From Bacteroidaceae bacterium (GTDB lineage: Bacteria; Bacteroidota; Bacteroidia; Bacteroidales; Bacteroidaceae), in contig JAFXXQ010000044.1 of NCBI GenBank assembly GCA_017542145.1, positions 1-33,842 on the forward strand: DNA of 33,842 nucleotides, given 5' to 3'. This document shows positions 23,299-31,534 of this stretch, in pieces. Each line of letters begins with the position of its first letter. Within the stretch, counting starts at the first letter, position 1. Below the pieces are notes generated by a model. The model was not told where the DNA came from, ran no database searches, and saw nothing but the letters and a program-made list of their open reading frames with translations. The position numbers and the translations under genes were made by a program.

Positions 23299-25452
23299 CT
23301 ATTGGCCCACTTCGATGGTGATCTCTTTGCCGGCCGCCAGGTCACTATGGCTGACGAACCAGCCCTTCAGCGGTTTGCCGCCCACGAGGATGCTGCCGAT
23401 CTTCGTGCCGGCGCCTTTGCGGACGATGGTGAAGGTCTTGCCCGAGTGAGGCAGGTCGAACTCCACGTGGTCGAACAGAGGTACCGATACGATGTATTCA
23501 GGGTCGGCGGGCGAGTAGGTGTAGATGCCGAGGGCGGTAAGGGCATACCACGACGACATCTCGCCGCCATCGTCCATGCCAGGAAGGGCGAGGTGTTCTG
23601 GGCCTCGGCCATAGTATTCGTTCAGTATCTTGTTAATGACCTGTTGGCTCTTTTCCTGCCGCCCGACAAAGTAGTAGGTGAAGGGGATGGTGTGGCCGGG
23701 CTGGTTGCCCTGACAGTAGTTACCGATGAAGCCCGAGAAGTTGTCGGCCTCGTAGTCGCGGTAAGGCTCGCTGAAGAGCGAGTCGAGCTTCTGTTCCACA
23801 GCCAGCGGCGAGGGGTAGAGCCCGACGATGCCCTCAGGGTCGTGGGGGGCGTAGAACAGCGAGTTCCAGGCGTTGGCCTCGCGATACTGGTAGGCATAGT
23901 AAGGATAGTAGGGGTCGAAATCCTTGATGAACGAGCCGTCGGCGATGCGGCCGCGCATGAAGCCCGTCACAGGGTCATAGACGTTGCGGTAGTTCTTGGC
24001 CCGCTCCATGAGCAGCCGTTCGTTTTTCTTATCCTTCAGCTCATGGGCCACGAGCGCCACAGCATAGTCGTCGTAGGCGTACTCCAGGGTCTTGGTGACG
24101 GCAGCCTTGTATTCGTTCCACGTCGGTACATTGAAGGTGTCCTTCTCGGCAATCCAGCCCTGGGCCATGTATTCCTCTAAATAAGGCCTTCCTCCCCGGC
24201 CGGGTACAGTGGCATTCTTAAGAATGAGCTGGTAGGCCCGCTGCAGGTCGAAGGTGTGCAGCCCGCGCAGCCATGCGCCTGAGATAAAGGTCGATGCATG
24301 GTCGCCGTGGAAGTAGGTGGGCATGTAGCCACCCTGCTTCTCGCCTCGGTCGATGGACGACTTAATGACGTCGGTAGCTACCTGTGGGTTGAGCATGGTC
24401 AGCAGCGTGAGCTGGTTGCGGGCCTCGTCCCAGAAGGCGGGGTTGGTGTAGTAGAGGAATGACGTTTCCTGGATGACTTGCCCGCGGTTGTCGCGATATT
24501 CGCCGTTCACATCGCTGCGCAGCGACGGCCAGAGGAAGGCGCGATAGAGGGTTGAGTAGAGCATGTCGGTCTGCTGTGTCGTGCCGCCTGTGACGCGCAC
24601 GTGGCCCAGTAACGTCTCCCACAGGGCGTCGGCATCACGCCTCACCTCATTGAAATTCTTGTCGGCCAGCTCCGCCTTGAGATTGAGCCGCGCATTCTCC
24701 ATCGAGGTGAACGAGAGGCCCACTTTCACCTCCAGCGGCGTGGCCCCGCGGCTGTTCTTGAAGGTGACGACCATCACAGGGTCGCCAAATCCCTGTTCCT
24801 GACGTACTTCGTCAATGTCATAGTTTGCCTGAGCATAGAACCAGACGCCGTCCTGACGCCCTTGGAAGGCGCGCTCGCCCACCTTCGTCACCTCCCTGCG
24901 GCGCGGGCGACCGTTGGCACGGGTGATGTCGATGAGTAGCAGCTTCTCGTCCTCGGGACGGAAGGTGTAGCGATGGAAACCACAGCGGGGCGTCACCGTC
25001 AGTTCGGCGTTCACCTTATACCGCTCCAGATAGACCTGATAGTAGCCTGGACGTGCCGTCTCGCGCTCGTGGCTGTAGTGCGAGGCATAGCTGTCGGCAC
25101 GATAGAACCCCGCCTTCGTCACGGGCAGCATGGGCACGTTCAGCAGGTTCCAATGGCCCATCGCGGTGTGGGCAAAACCATAGATATTCAGGTCCTCATA
25201 CTGATATCCGCCGCCAGAACCATACTTCGTGACGGGCGTCAACTGCACCATGCCGTTGGGCGTGGTAGCCCCGGGGAAGGTCTCGCCGCCCCAGGGCCGC
25301 TTGTCGCGAGTGTGGGTGAAGCCCAGGTCCTCGGGCGTCCATAGGGTGGTGGTGCCCAGACGGGTATCGACGTGGCTGGTTACGCTTTCCGCCACAGCGG
25401 ATGTCAGCGTCAGGCAGGCGGCTGCCACTAAGGTGATGATCTGCTTCGTCAT
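23299..25452 (-). CDS. Secreted GH92-family glycosidase (alpha-mannosidase-like), divergent in active-site motifs
   Basis: The protein is 717 residues with a signal peptide (MTKQIITLVAAACLTLTSAVAES). GH92 hallmarks run in order: VDTRLGT, GGETFPGATTPNGMVQLTPVTKYG, the FAHTAMGHWNLLNVP segment, YREANAWNSLFYAPHD (with the Glu corresponding to the GH92 general acid in 'ExNAW'), and GMDDGGEMSSWYALTALGIY (with the Asp pair of the usual 'GNDDxGxMSAW'). GH92 enzymes are calcium-dependent inverting exo-alpha-mannosidases. Two departures are visible: the usual 'GNEPSH' reads GNQPGH, and the 'PWKTQ' that normally follows reads EKSQQ. These suggest altered subsite contacts and perhaps another substrate. 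The gene is a single unit, divergent from the beta-galactosidase, with a shared AT-rich intergenic region of about 205 bases. Confidence 0.88.
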   Translation of the reverse strand: MTKQIITLVAAACLTLTSAVAESVTSHVDTRLGTTTLWTPEDLGFTHTRDKRPWGGETFPGATTPNGMVQLTPVTKYGSGGGYQYEDLNIYGFAHTAMGHWNLLNVPMLPVTKAGFYRADSYASHYSHERETARPGYYQVYLERYKVNAELTVTPRCGFHRYTFRPEDEKLLLIDITRANGRPRRREVTKVGERAFQGRQDGVWFYAQANYDIDEVRQEQGFGDPVMVVTFKNSRGATPLEVKVGLSFTSMENARLNLKAELADKNFNEVRRDADALWETLLGHVRVTGGTTQQTDMLYSTLYRAFLWPSLRSDVNGEYRDNRGQVIQETSFLYYTNPAFWDEARNQLTLLTMLNPQVATDVIKSSIDRGEKQGGYMPTYFHGDHASTFISGAWLRGLHTFDLQRAYQLILKNATVPGRGGRPYLEEYMAQGWIAEKDTFNVPTWNEYKAAVTKTLEYAYDDYAVALVAHELKDKKNERLLMERAKNYRNVYDPVTGFMRGRIADGSFIKDFDPYYPYYAYQYREANAWNSLFYAPHDPEGIVGLYPSPLAVEQKLDSLFSEPYRDYEADNFSGFIGNYCQGNQPGHTIPFTYYFVGRQEKSQQVINKILNEYYGRGPEHLALPGMDDGGEMSSWYALTALGIYTYSPADPEYIVSVPLFDHVEFDLPHSGKTFTIVRKGAGTKIGSILVGGKPLKGWFVSHSDLAAGKEITIEVGQ

Positions 25453-25521
25453 TTTACGATGTTTTTTTTATGGTTTATGAAAAAGTTTTCCGCTATGGGT
25501 TTACTTCGTTTTTTTGTTTTG

Positions 25522-25529
25522 CAAAGGTA
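25522..25529 (-). promoter_or_regulatory. Probable -7 box of the GH92-like gene
   Basis: The minus strand reads TACCTTTG, matching the -7 consensus, 70 bases upstream of the ATG at 25452. There is no TTTG at the expected -33 position, so it is a partial promoter match only. Confidence 0.5.
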
Positions 25530-25586
25530 CAATGTTTTTTTTTATTTTAATTTATCTTTTCCGAGAGAAATAAAAATTTTTTCTAC

Positions 25587-25618
25587 CTTGCATTTTTCGT
25601 TTTATTGTTCTACCTTTG
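25587..25618 (+). promoter_or_regulatory. Probable promoter of the beta-galactosidase gene
   Basis: CTTG at 25587-25590 and TACCTTTG at 25611-25618 are 20 bases apart, one mismatch from the consensus. The predicted leader to the ATG at 25658 is about 30 bases. It is back to back with the GH92 promoter box, so a shared regulator could control both. Confidence 0.68.
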
Positions 25619-25657
25619 CGCAGCAAAATATATTCATCTTTAAAAATCGTTCCGTTT

Positions 25658-28600
25658 ATGAAAAAAATCCTTCTTTTTGCAGGGCTCACCTTGGTGGGTG
25701 TGATGGCTTTCGGCCAGCCCAAATGGATGAACCCCAATGTGAATGCTGAGAACCGTGCGCCCAGCCGCTCGACGTTCTTTGCCTATGAGACAACCGATCT
25801 GGCGCTTCAGGCCGCCCGTCCCTATGAAGTAGCCAAGGACGACAGCTGGGGCAAGAAAGCCTCGAGCCGCTACCTCTCTATCGAGGGCAAGTGGAAATTC
25901 GACTTCGCTGTTGACTACGACAAGGCGCCCAAGGGCTTCGAGGCCGTTGATTTCGACGACAGCCGCTGGGACCGTTTCCCCGTGCCCGGCCTGTTTGAGA
26001 TGCTCGGCTATGGCGACCGCATCTACAAGAATGCCGGCTACCCCTTCAGCAACCAGTTTACGCCTAATCCTCCTTATATAGAGGAGCGCAACAACTACAC
26101 GGGCTCGTATCGCCGTACGTTCCGCATCCCTGCCGACTGGAAGGGGATGGATGTCTATATGCACATCGGTTCAGCCACCAGCAACCTCTCCGTGTGGGTC
26201 AACGGCCAGTACGTGGGCTACAGCGAGGACAGCAAGGTGGCGGCAGAGTTCGACATCACCCGCTATCTGAAGCCGGGCGAGGAGAACCTTATCGCCATGC
26301 AGGTGATGCGCTGGTGCGATGGATCGTATGTTGAGGACCAGGACTTCTGGCGCTTTACGGGCATTGCCCGCGAGTGCTATCTCTACGCCCGCCCTAAAGC
26401 CCACGTCACTGACCTCTTCATCACCCCTGACCTCGACAAAGCCTACAAGAACGGCGTGCTGAGCATCAAGGCCTCGACCACAGGCGCCGAGGGCAGGACG
26501 CTGCGTTTCACCCTGCGCGATGCCGACGGCAAGCAGATTGCCACACAGACCGTGGAAGCAGGAGCCGAGGTGGACGTGCAGCTGAAGGCTGCAGGCTGCA
26601 AGAAGTGGACGGCGGAAACGCCTTATCTCTACACGCTGGTTACGGAGCTTCTCGATGGCGGCACAGTCGTTGAGGCTATTCCGCAGCGTGTAGGCTTCCG
26701 CAAGGTGGAAATCAAGAACGCCCAGCTGCTGGTGAACGGCCAGACGGTGCTCTTCAAGGGCGCCGACCGCCACGAGCTCGACCCCGACGGAGGCTACGTG
26801 GTGCCCGTCAGCCGCATGGTGCAGGACATCCAGATCATGAAAGACCTCAACGTCAACGCCGTCCGCACCTGCCACTATCCTGACGACCCCCGCTGGTATG
26901 ACCTCTGCGACGAATACGGCATTTATCTGGTGGCTGAGGCCAACATCGAGAGCCACGGAATGGGCTACGGCGCAACTACGCTGGCCAAGAACGACTCCTT
27001 TGCCCTCTCGCACATGGAGCGCAATGAGCGCAACGTGTTGAACTTCAAGAACCATCCCTCCATCATCTTCTGGAGTCTTGGCAACGAAGCCGGCATGGGA
27101 CCCAACTTCATCGCTGCCTACAAATGGATCAAGGAGTACGACCCCAGCCGTCCTGTGCAGTACGAACGCGGCCTCTACGAATATAACGCAGAGTACACCG
27201 ACATCCGCTGCCCGATGTACGCCGACTATAACGAAGTGGAGCGTCGCGGCCAGAATCCAGACAAACCCTTCATCCAGTGTGAGTATGCTCATGCGATGGG
27301 CAACAGCGTAGGCGGCATGAAGGAGTATTGGGACCTCTACCGCAAATATCCCTCGCTGCAGGGCGGCTTCATCTGGGACTTTGTCGATCAGGCTGTGCGC
27401 GACAAGAGCCCCATCACCGGCAAGGAAATCTTTACCTACGGAGGCGACTACGGACGCTATCCGGCTACGGACAACAACTTCAACTGCAATGGTTTCATCG
27501 CTCCCGACCGTCGTTACAATCCCTCGGCCTACGAAGTGAAATATTGCTACCAGAATATTCATGCTACGGCCAAGAATCTGGCCAAGGGACAGATAGAAGT
27601 CTTTAACGAGAATTTCTTTACCGACCTCAGCAACTACTATCTGTGCTGGACGGTGTTGGCCGACGGAGAGCCCGTAGCAGAGGGAACGCTGGATAAGCTG
27701 CCTGTGGCTGCCCAGCAGAAGAAGGTGGTGACGCTGCCTGGCTTCAAGGCGCCGACCGACGACGACAAGGAGTATCTGCTTACCGTTGAGTTCCGTCTGA
27801 AGGAGGCCGAGCCGCTGATGAAGAAAGACCAGATGGTGGCCCACGAGCAGTTCAACCTCACGGAGTATGCCTATCCCACTGTCGAAGGCATCGTGGCTGA
27901 GGCAAAGGCGAAGGGCAGCGTCAGCGATGTCATCGAGGACAACTCGTGCCTGATTGTCAACGCCGGCGGTCTGACGGTGACGTGGAACCGCAGGACGGGC
28001 TTCGTCGATTATATCGACGTCGATGGAAAGCCTATGCTGGAGAATGGCTACAGCCTGATGCCCAACTTCTGGCGTGCTCCGACGGACAATGATTTCGGTG
28101 CTAACCTGCAGACCCGCTTCCGCGTGTGGGAGAACCCAGGCCTGAGGCTGAAGCGAGGCTCGTTCAAGGGCGAGCAGCAGGACGGCAGCTATGTCGTCAC
28201 GGCCGACTACGAGCTGCGGCTTCTGGAGGCTGTGCTCCATCTGAAGTACATTGTCACGCCCGATGGGCAGCTTATCGTCAACCAGAACCTGGAGGCCAAC
28301 GTGAAGTTCGAGCAGGAACCGGCTCAGGCCCAGCAGGGAGGCGAGCGTCGCGCCCGCCGTCCAGAGATGGCTGTTGAGCCGCTGAGGGAGAAGCCCAACC
28401 TCTTCCGCTTTGGCATGCAGCTGGTGATGCCGAAGGAGTACGTCAGCGTCGATTATTACGGCAAGGGCCCCGGCGAATGCTATGCCGACCGCGAGAGCGA
28501 CCAGATGGTGGCACACTACAAGCAGACGGTAGCCGAGCAGTTCTTCCCCTATATCCGTCCGCAGGAGAACGGCAACCACACGGGAGTCCGCTATTGGAAA

Positions 28601-28876
28601 GTGCTGAACGGCGTAGGAAAGGGTCTTGAGTTCTACGGTACAGAGGCGCTGAACGCTACGGCACTTAACTACCTGCAAAGCGACTTGGACGACGGCGTCA
28701 ACAAGGCTCAGCGTCACAGCGGCGACCTGATGGAGAGGCCTTTCACGGTGGTGAGCATCGACAAGGGGCAGTTTGGTCTGGGCTGCGTCAACAGCTGGGG
28801 CGCCTGGCCAAGGGCTGAGTATCAGATGCCTTATGGCGACTATGCTTACACGTTTGTTGTCAAGCCTGTGCGCTGA
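25658..28876 (+). CDS. Secreted GH2 beta-galactosidase
   Basis: The start at 25658 (MKKILLFAGLTLVGVMAFGQ) gives 1072 residues with a signal peptide; the in-frame ATG at 25616 overlaps the promoter and is rejected. The order is that of long LacZ-type GH2 enzymes: sugar-binding jelly roll (GKWKFDFAVDYDKAP, VPGLFEMLGYGDRIYKN), immunoglobulin-like domain, TIM barrel with FKGADRHELDPDGG, RTCHYPDDPRWYDLCDEYG and ANIESHG, the acid/base SLGNEAG (Glu477) and the nucleophile QCEYAHAMGNS (Glu542), then the small-chain beta-galactosidase domain (FWRAPTDNDFGANL, DYYGKGPGECYADRE). This hydrolyses terminal beta-galactosides, probably in the periplasm or at the surface. Within the last domain there is an unusual Gln/Arg-rich insert (about bases 28310-28400, QQGGERRARRPEM). 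It is a single gene ending at a strong terminator. Confidence 0.93.
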   Translation: MKKILLFAGLTLVGVMAFGQPKWMNPNVNAENRAPSRSTFFAYETTDLALQAARPYEVAKDDSWGKKASSRYLSIEGKWKFDFAVDYDKAPKGFEAVDFDDSRWDRFPVPGLFEMLGYGDRIYKNAGYPFSNQFTPNPPYIEERNNYTGSYRRTFRIPADWKGMDVYMHIGSATSNLSVWVNGQYVGYSEDSKVAAEFDITRYLKPGEENLIAMQVMRWCDGSYVEDQDFWRFTGIARECYLYARPKAHVTDLFITPDLDKAYKNGVLSIKASTTGAEGRTLRFTLRDADGKQIATQTVEAGAEVDVQLKAAGCKKWTAETPYLYTLVTELLDGGTVVEAIPQRVGFRKVEIKNAQLLVNGQTVLFKGADRHELDPDGGYVVPVSRMVQDIQIMKDLNVNAVRTCHYPDDPRWYDLCDEYGIYLVAEANIESHGMGYGATTLAKNDSFALSHMERNERNVLNFKNHPSIIFWSLGNEAGMGPNFIAAYKWIKEYDPSRPVQYERGLYEYNAEYTDIRCPMYADYNEVERRGQNPDKPFIQCEYAHAMGNSVGGMKEYWDLYRKYPSLQGGFIWDFVDQAVRDKSPITGKEIFTYGGDYGRYPATDNNFNCNGFIAPDRRYNPSAYEVKYCYQNIHATAKNLAKGQIEVFNENFFTDLSNYYLCWTVLADGEPVAEGTLDKLPVAAQQKKVVTLPGFKAPTDDDKEYLLTVEFRLKEAEPLMKKDQMVAHEQFNLTEYAYPTVEGIVAEAKAKGSVSDVIEDNSCLIVNAGGLTVTWNRRTGFVDYIDVDGKPMLENGYSLMPNFWRAPTDNDFGANLQTRFRVWENPGLRLKRGSFKGEQQDGSYVVTADYELRLLEAVLHLKYIVTPDGQLIVNQNLEANVKFEQEPAQAQQGGERRARRPEMAVEPLREKPNLFRFGMQLVMPKEYVSVDYYGKGPGECYADRESDQMVAHYKQTVAEQFFPYIRPQENGNHTGVRYWKVLNGVGKGLEFYGTEALNATALNYLQSDLDDGVNKAQRHSGDLMERPFTVVSIDKGQFGLGCVNSWGAWPRAEYQMPYGDYAYTFVVKPVR

Positions 28877-28894
28877 TAGCGTAGGGGCTTAGAG

Positions 28895-28930
28895 AAAAAG
28901 AGGGGGCGCATTGCGCCCCCTCTTTCGTTT
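28895..28930. terminator. Bidirectional intrinsic terminator between convergent genes
   Basis: A 13-pair stem (28897-28909 with 28913-28925; GC-rich core GGGGGCGC / GCGCCCCC) has a three-base loop. The stem is flanked by A-runs on the left and TCTTTCGTTT on the right, so both strands present hairpin followed by T-rich sequence. It lies 20 bases after the beta-galactosidase stop and can serve the GH127 gene coming from the other side. Confidence 0.88.
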
Positions 28931-28940
28931 GCTGGGGGGG

Positions 28941-28994
28941 TATAGGGGCTATAGTTTTTATAGTTCCTATAGTACCTATAGTGCCTATAGGGTT
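28941..28994. repeat. Six tandem 9-bp units (TATAGnnnn)
   Basis: Starts at 28941, 28950, 28959, 28968, 28977 and 28986, each beginning TATAG: TATAGGGGC, TATAGTTTT, TATAGTTCC, TATAGTACC, TATAGTGCC and TATAGGGTT. The last unit overlaps the TAA stop codon of the GH127 gene by two bases. The array fills the space between that gene and the bidirectional terminator. Confidence 0.9.
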
Positions 28995-31497
28995 ATTTAA
29001 CGTCCCATTCGAAGAGGCCGGCGGCGTGGTGGGGCGGAAGCTGGACCTCGAGCTTCAGCTTCTTGGTGACGACGGGGACGAAGGTGACGCGGTTGGCAAC
29101 ATCCTTCTTTGTGCCGTAGGCCGTCTTGGCCTGCACGGGCTTGAAGTTGCCAGAGGCGTCTTCGTAATAGAGCTTCCAGCTCTTGGGCACGCGGCAGCCG
29201 CCCCAGGGACCGTCGTCGAACCACCAGATGGTACTCTCGCTCACCTTGCCCGCCTTGGGGAATTCATAGCAAATCCACTCCGTGGTGCCCTCTTTGGGCC
29301 ACCAGTGGAAGTAAGGGATGGAGTGGTCGTTGCTGTCCTTGGGGAGCAGGTGGTCGTTAATGGCGCTGTAGTTGGCGCGGTGGCTACCTGTGATTTTGCT
29401 GGTCGAGGCGTAGGTGTCGGGCCATGTGGGTTTCGCTGCGTCGTCCTGCGTGGCAAGCCAGACTTCCATATTGCCCCTTCCGCGATGAGCCCAAGCATAG
29501 TAGGGGATGAGGTTGAGGGTGACGTTCTTGCGGGTGATGTTCTTGCTCTCGTCGTAGCTGAGGGCTTCGGCGTCCAGGCTGATGCGGACGATGGGGTAGG
29601 TCTGCTCCTTCACCTCGTCGCCCTGGTTGGCAGGAGTCGTCTTGATGGTGATGGTGCTCATCTCGGCATCTCGGCTCGAATCGCCGCTGAAGACGGTGGA
29701 GAGGACGTTGAAGTCGTTGTCGGGCCATTCGGCGCAATAGACGAGCGGGCCGCGCTGGATGGCAGCCTTGCCACGATCGGCCTCCACATGCTCGTTGGCG
29801 CGGATAAAGCGGGAATCCATGCGGAACTCCACTTCCATCGTGTCGCCCTTTTTCCAGTCGCCTGCGACGGTGATGTAGCCGTCGGGGGTAAGGTAGGAGG
29901 GATTTGCGTTGTTGCTCTCGATGATGCTCTGCCCGTTGACAACGATACTCTGAAGATAGTCCTGATTATTCACAAAGTTATAGAGGTCCGAGGGGACGGC
30001 CTCGCCCTTTGCCCAACCCGGATAGCGCACCTTGAGGTTGAAACGGCCAGCCTTGTTCTTCTTCACACGCAGGGTAATCTTGCCTTCCCAGGGGTAGCTG
30101 GTCTCCTGCTCCAGCTCGACGGTTTTGCCGTTCACCTTTAGGGCGACGTTGCTGGTGTTGAAGAGGTTGACGTAGACGTTGTTGTCCTTGACGGCATACA
30201 TGTAGCCAGGCAGCGAGGGAATGAAGCGGCAGGCGTTGCTAGGGCAGCAGGCGCAGCCGAACCACGACTGGCGCTGGTGCTGGCCCATGCTCTCCAGCGG
30301 GTTGGGGTAGAAGAAGCCGCCTCCGTCGAGGCTGATGCCGCTAAGGACGGCGTTGTAGAGGCTGCGCTCGAGGACGTCGTAGTACTTGCTCTCGCCGTGA
30401 AGGAGGAAGAGGCGGTAGTTGACATAGACGTTGGCGATGGCGGCGCACGTCTCGCAGTAGGCGCTCATGTTGGGCAGGATGTAGTCGCCCTCGAAGGCCT
30501 CGCCGTTGTTGGTGCTGCCCACGCCGCCTGTGACATAGAGTTTCTTGCTGACGATGTTGTCCCAGATAGCGTCGATGGCGTGGATGTAGCTCTGGTCGCC
30601 TGTGAGGGCAGCCACGTCGGCCATGCCGGCATACATGTAGCCGGCGCGCACGGCGTGGCCCCAGGCTTCGGTCTGCTCCACCACGGGCTTGTGGGCCTGG
30701 CTGTACTGGTCCCTGCGCTCGGTCTTGCCACGCATGTCGAGGAAGAACTTCGCTTCGTCGAGGTATTTCCTATCGCCTGTGACGAGGTAGAGCTTGGCCA
30801 GCGCCATCTCGGCAATCTGATGGCCTGGCACGCGGACCTTCTGTCCTTCGCCCGGACCTATCTCGCGGCAGACGCAGTCGGCATAGCGGATGGCGATGTC
30901 GAGGAAGTTGCGCTGCCCTGTGGCCTGGTAGTGGGCGATGGCGCCCTCGACCATGTGGCCCAGGTTGTAGAACTCGTGGCTCAGGTCCTCCACTTTCTCC
31001 CAGCGTTCGCGGCCTGCCCACTCGTGGGGATGCTCAGGGTTCTGGGTGCGGGCGGTGTAGAGGTAGCCGTCAGGCTCCTGTGCGGCGGCCATGATGGCGA
31101 TGACGCTGTCGATGTAGGCTTTCAGCTTGGCATCGGGATAGGTCTGCAGGAGGTACGAGGCACCCTCGATGGTCTTATAGACATCGGTGTCGTCGAAGGA
31201 GTAGCCGCCGACCTTGAAGCCGAGGTTGGTGTCGCTGGCCATCTGCTTGGCGGCGTTCTCGAAGTTGCGGTAGCGGCCTTCCGACTCGCACTTGCTGAAG
31301 GCAAGCGGGATGGTGACTTCGCGTGAGGCCTGCAGGCGCTGGCCCCAGAAGGTCTCAGGGGCGACCTTGACGGAGGTGAAGGGGACGGGGGTGATGGGGT
31401 AGCCGTCGACGGCATTGCCTAAGGTGCCCTTCTTTTCGTTGGCGCAGCCGGCAAGGAGTGTCAGCGCAAGCAGCGCGGGGAGGAGGATTTTTTTCAT
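28993..31497 (-). CDS. GH127-family glycosidase (beta-L-arabinofuranosidase-type) lipoprotein with C-terminal F5/8-type domain
   Basis: The start at 31497 (MKKILLPALLALTLLAGC) gives 834 residues with lipidated Cys18. The (alpha/alpha) barrel shows the GH127 (DUF1680) signature, including the zinc-site residues of the family: Glu333 (STNNGEAFEGDY), Glu349 and Cys351 (AYCETCAAIA), and the Cys417-Cys418 pair (WFGCACCPSNACR), one of which acts as the thiolate nucleophile in characterised members. A beta region with LFNTSNVALKVNG follows. The last 140 residues (SHRANYSAINDHLLPKDSNDHS, WWFDDGPWGGCRVPKSW) look like a discoidin/CBM32-type domain. It probably releases terminal beta-L-arabinofuranose at the surface or in the periplasm. 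It lies 37 bases after the GH97 gene and is co-transcribed with it. Confidence 0.92.
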   Translation of the reverse strand: MKKILLPALLALTLLAGCANEKKGTLGNAVDGYPITPVPFTSVKVAPETFWGQRLQASREVTIPLAFSKCESEGRYRNFENAAKQMASDTNLGFKVGGYSFDDTDVYKTIEGASYLLQTYPDAKLKAYIDSVIAIMAAAQEPDGYLYTARTQNPEHPHEWAGRERWEKVEDLSHEFYNLGHMVEGAIAHYQATGQRNFLDIAIRYADCVCREIGPGEGQKVRVPGHQIAEMALAKLYLVTGDRKYLDEAKFFLDMRGKTERRDQYSQAHKPVVEQTEAWGHAVRAGYMYAGMADVAALTGDQSYIHAIDAIWDNIVSKKLYVTGGVGSTNNGEAFEGDYILPNMSAYCETCAAIANVYVNYRLFLLHGESKYYDVLERSLYNAVLSGISLDGGGFFYPNPLESMGQHQRQSWFGCACCPSNACRFIPSLPGYMYAVKDNNVYVNLFNTSNVALKVNGKTVELEQETSYPWEGKITLRVKKNKAGRFNLKVRYPGWAKGEAVPSDLYNFVNNQDYLQSIVVNGQSIIESNNANPSYLTPDGYITVAGDWKKGDTMEVEFRMDSRFIRANEHVEADRGKAAIQRGPLVYCAEWPDNDFNVLSTVFSGDSSRDAEMSTITIKTTPANQGDEVKEQTYPIVRISLDAEALSYDESKNITRKNVTLNLIPYYAWAHRGRGNMEVWLATQDDAAKPTWPDTYASTSKITGSHRANYSAINDHLLPKDSNDHSIPYFHWWPKEGTTEWICYEFPKAGKVSESTIWWFDDGPWGGCRVPKSWKLYYEDASGNFKPVQAKTAYGTKKDVANRVTFVPVVTKKLKLEVQLPPHHAAGLFEWDVK

Positions 31498-31534
31498 AGG
31501 GATTGATTTAGTGGGTCTGATGGGCATGGTGGGA

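Noticed and set aside
26171..28717. 848-codon open frame antisense to the beta-galactosidase gene
   Set aside because: It lies wholly opposite a gene with intact GH2 catalytic motifs, and its translation is an Ala/Val/Leu/His-rich sequence with no recognisable domain. It is a by-product of codon bias on the other strand.
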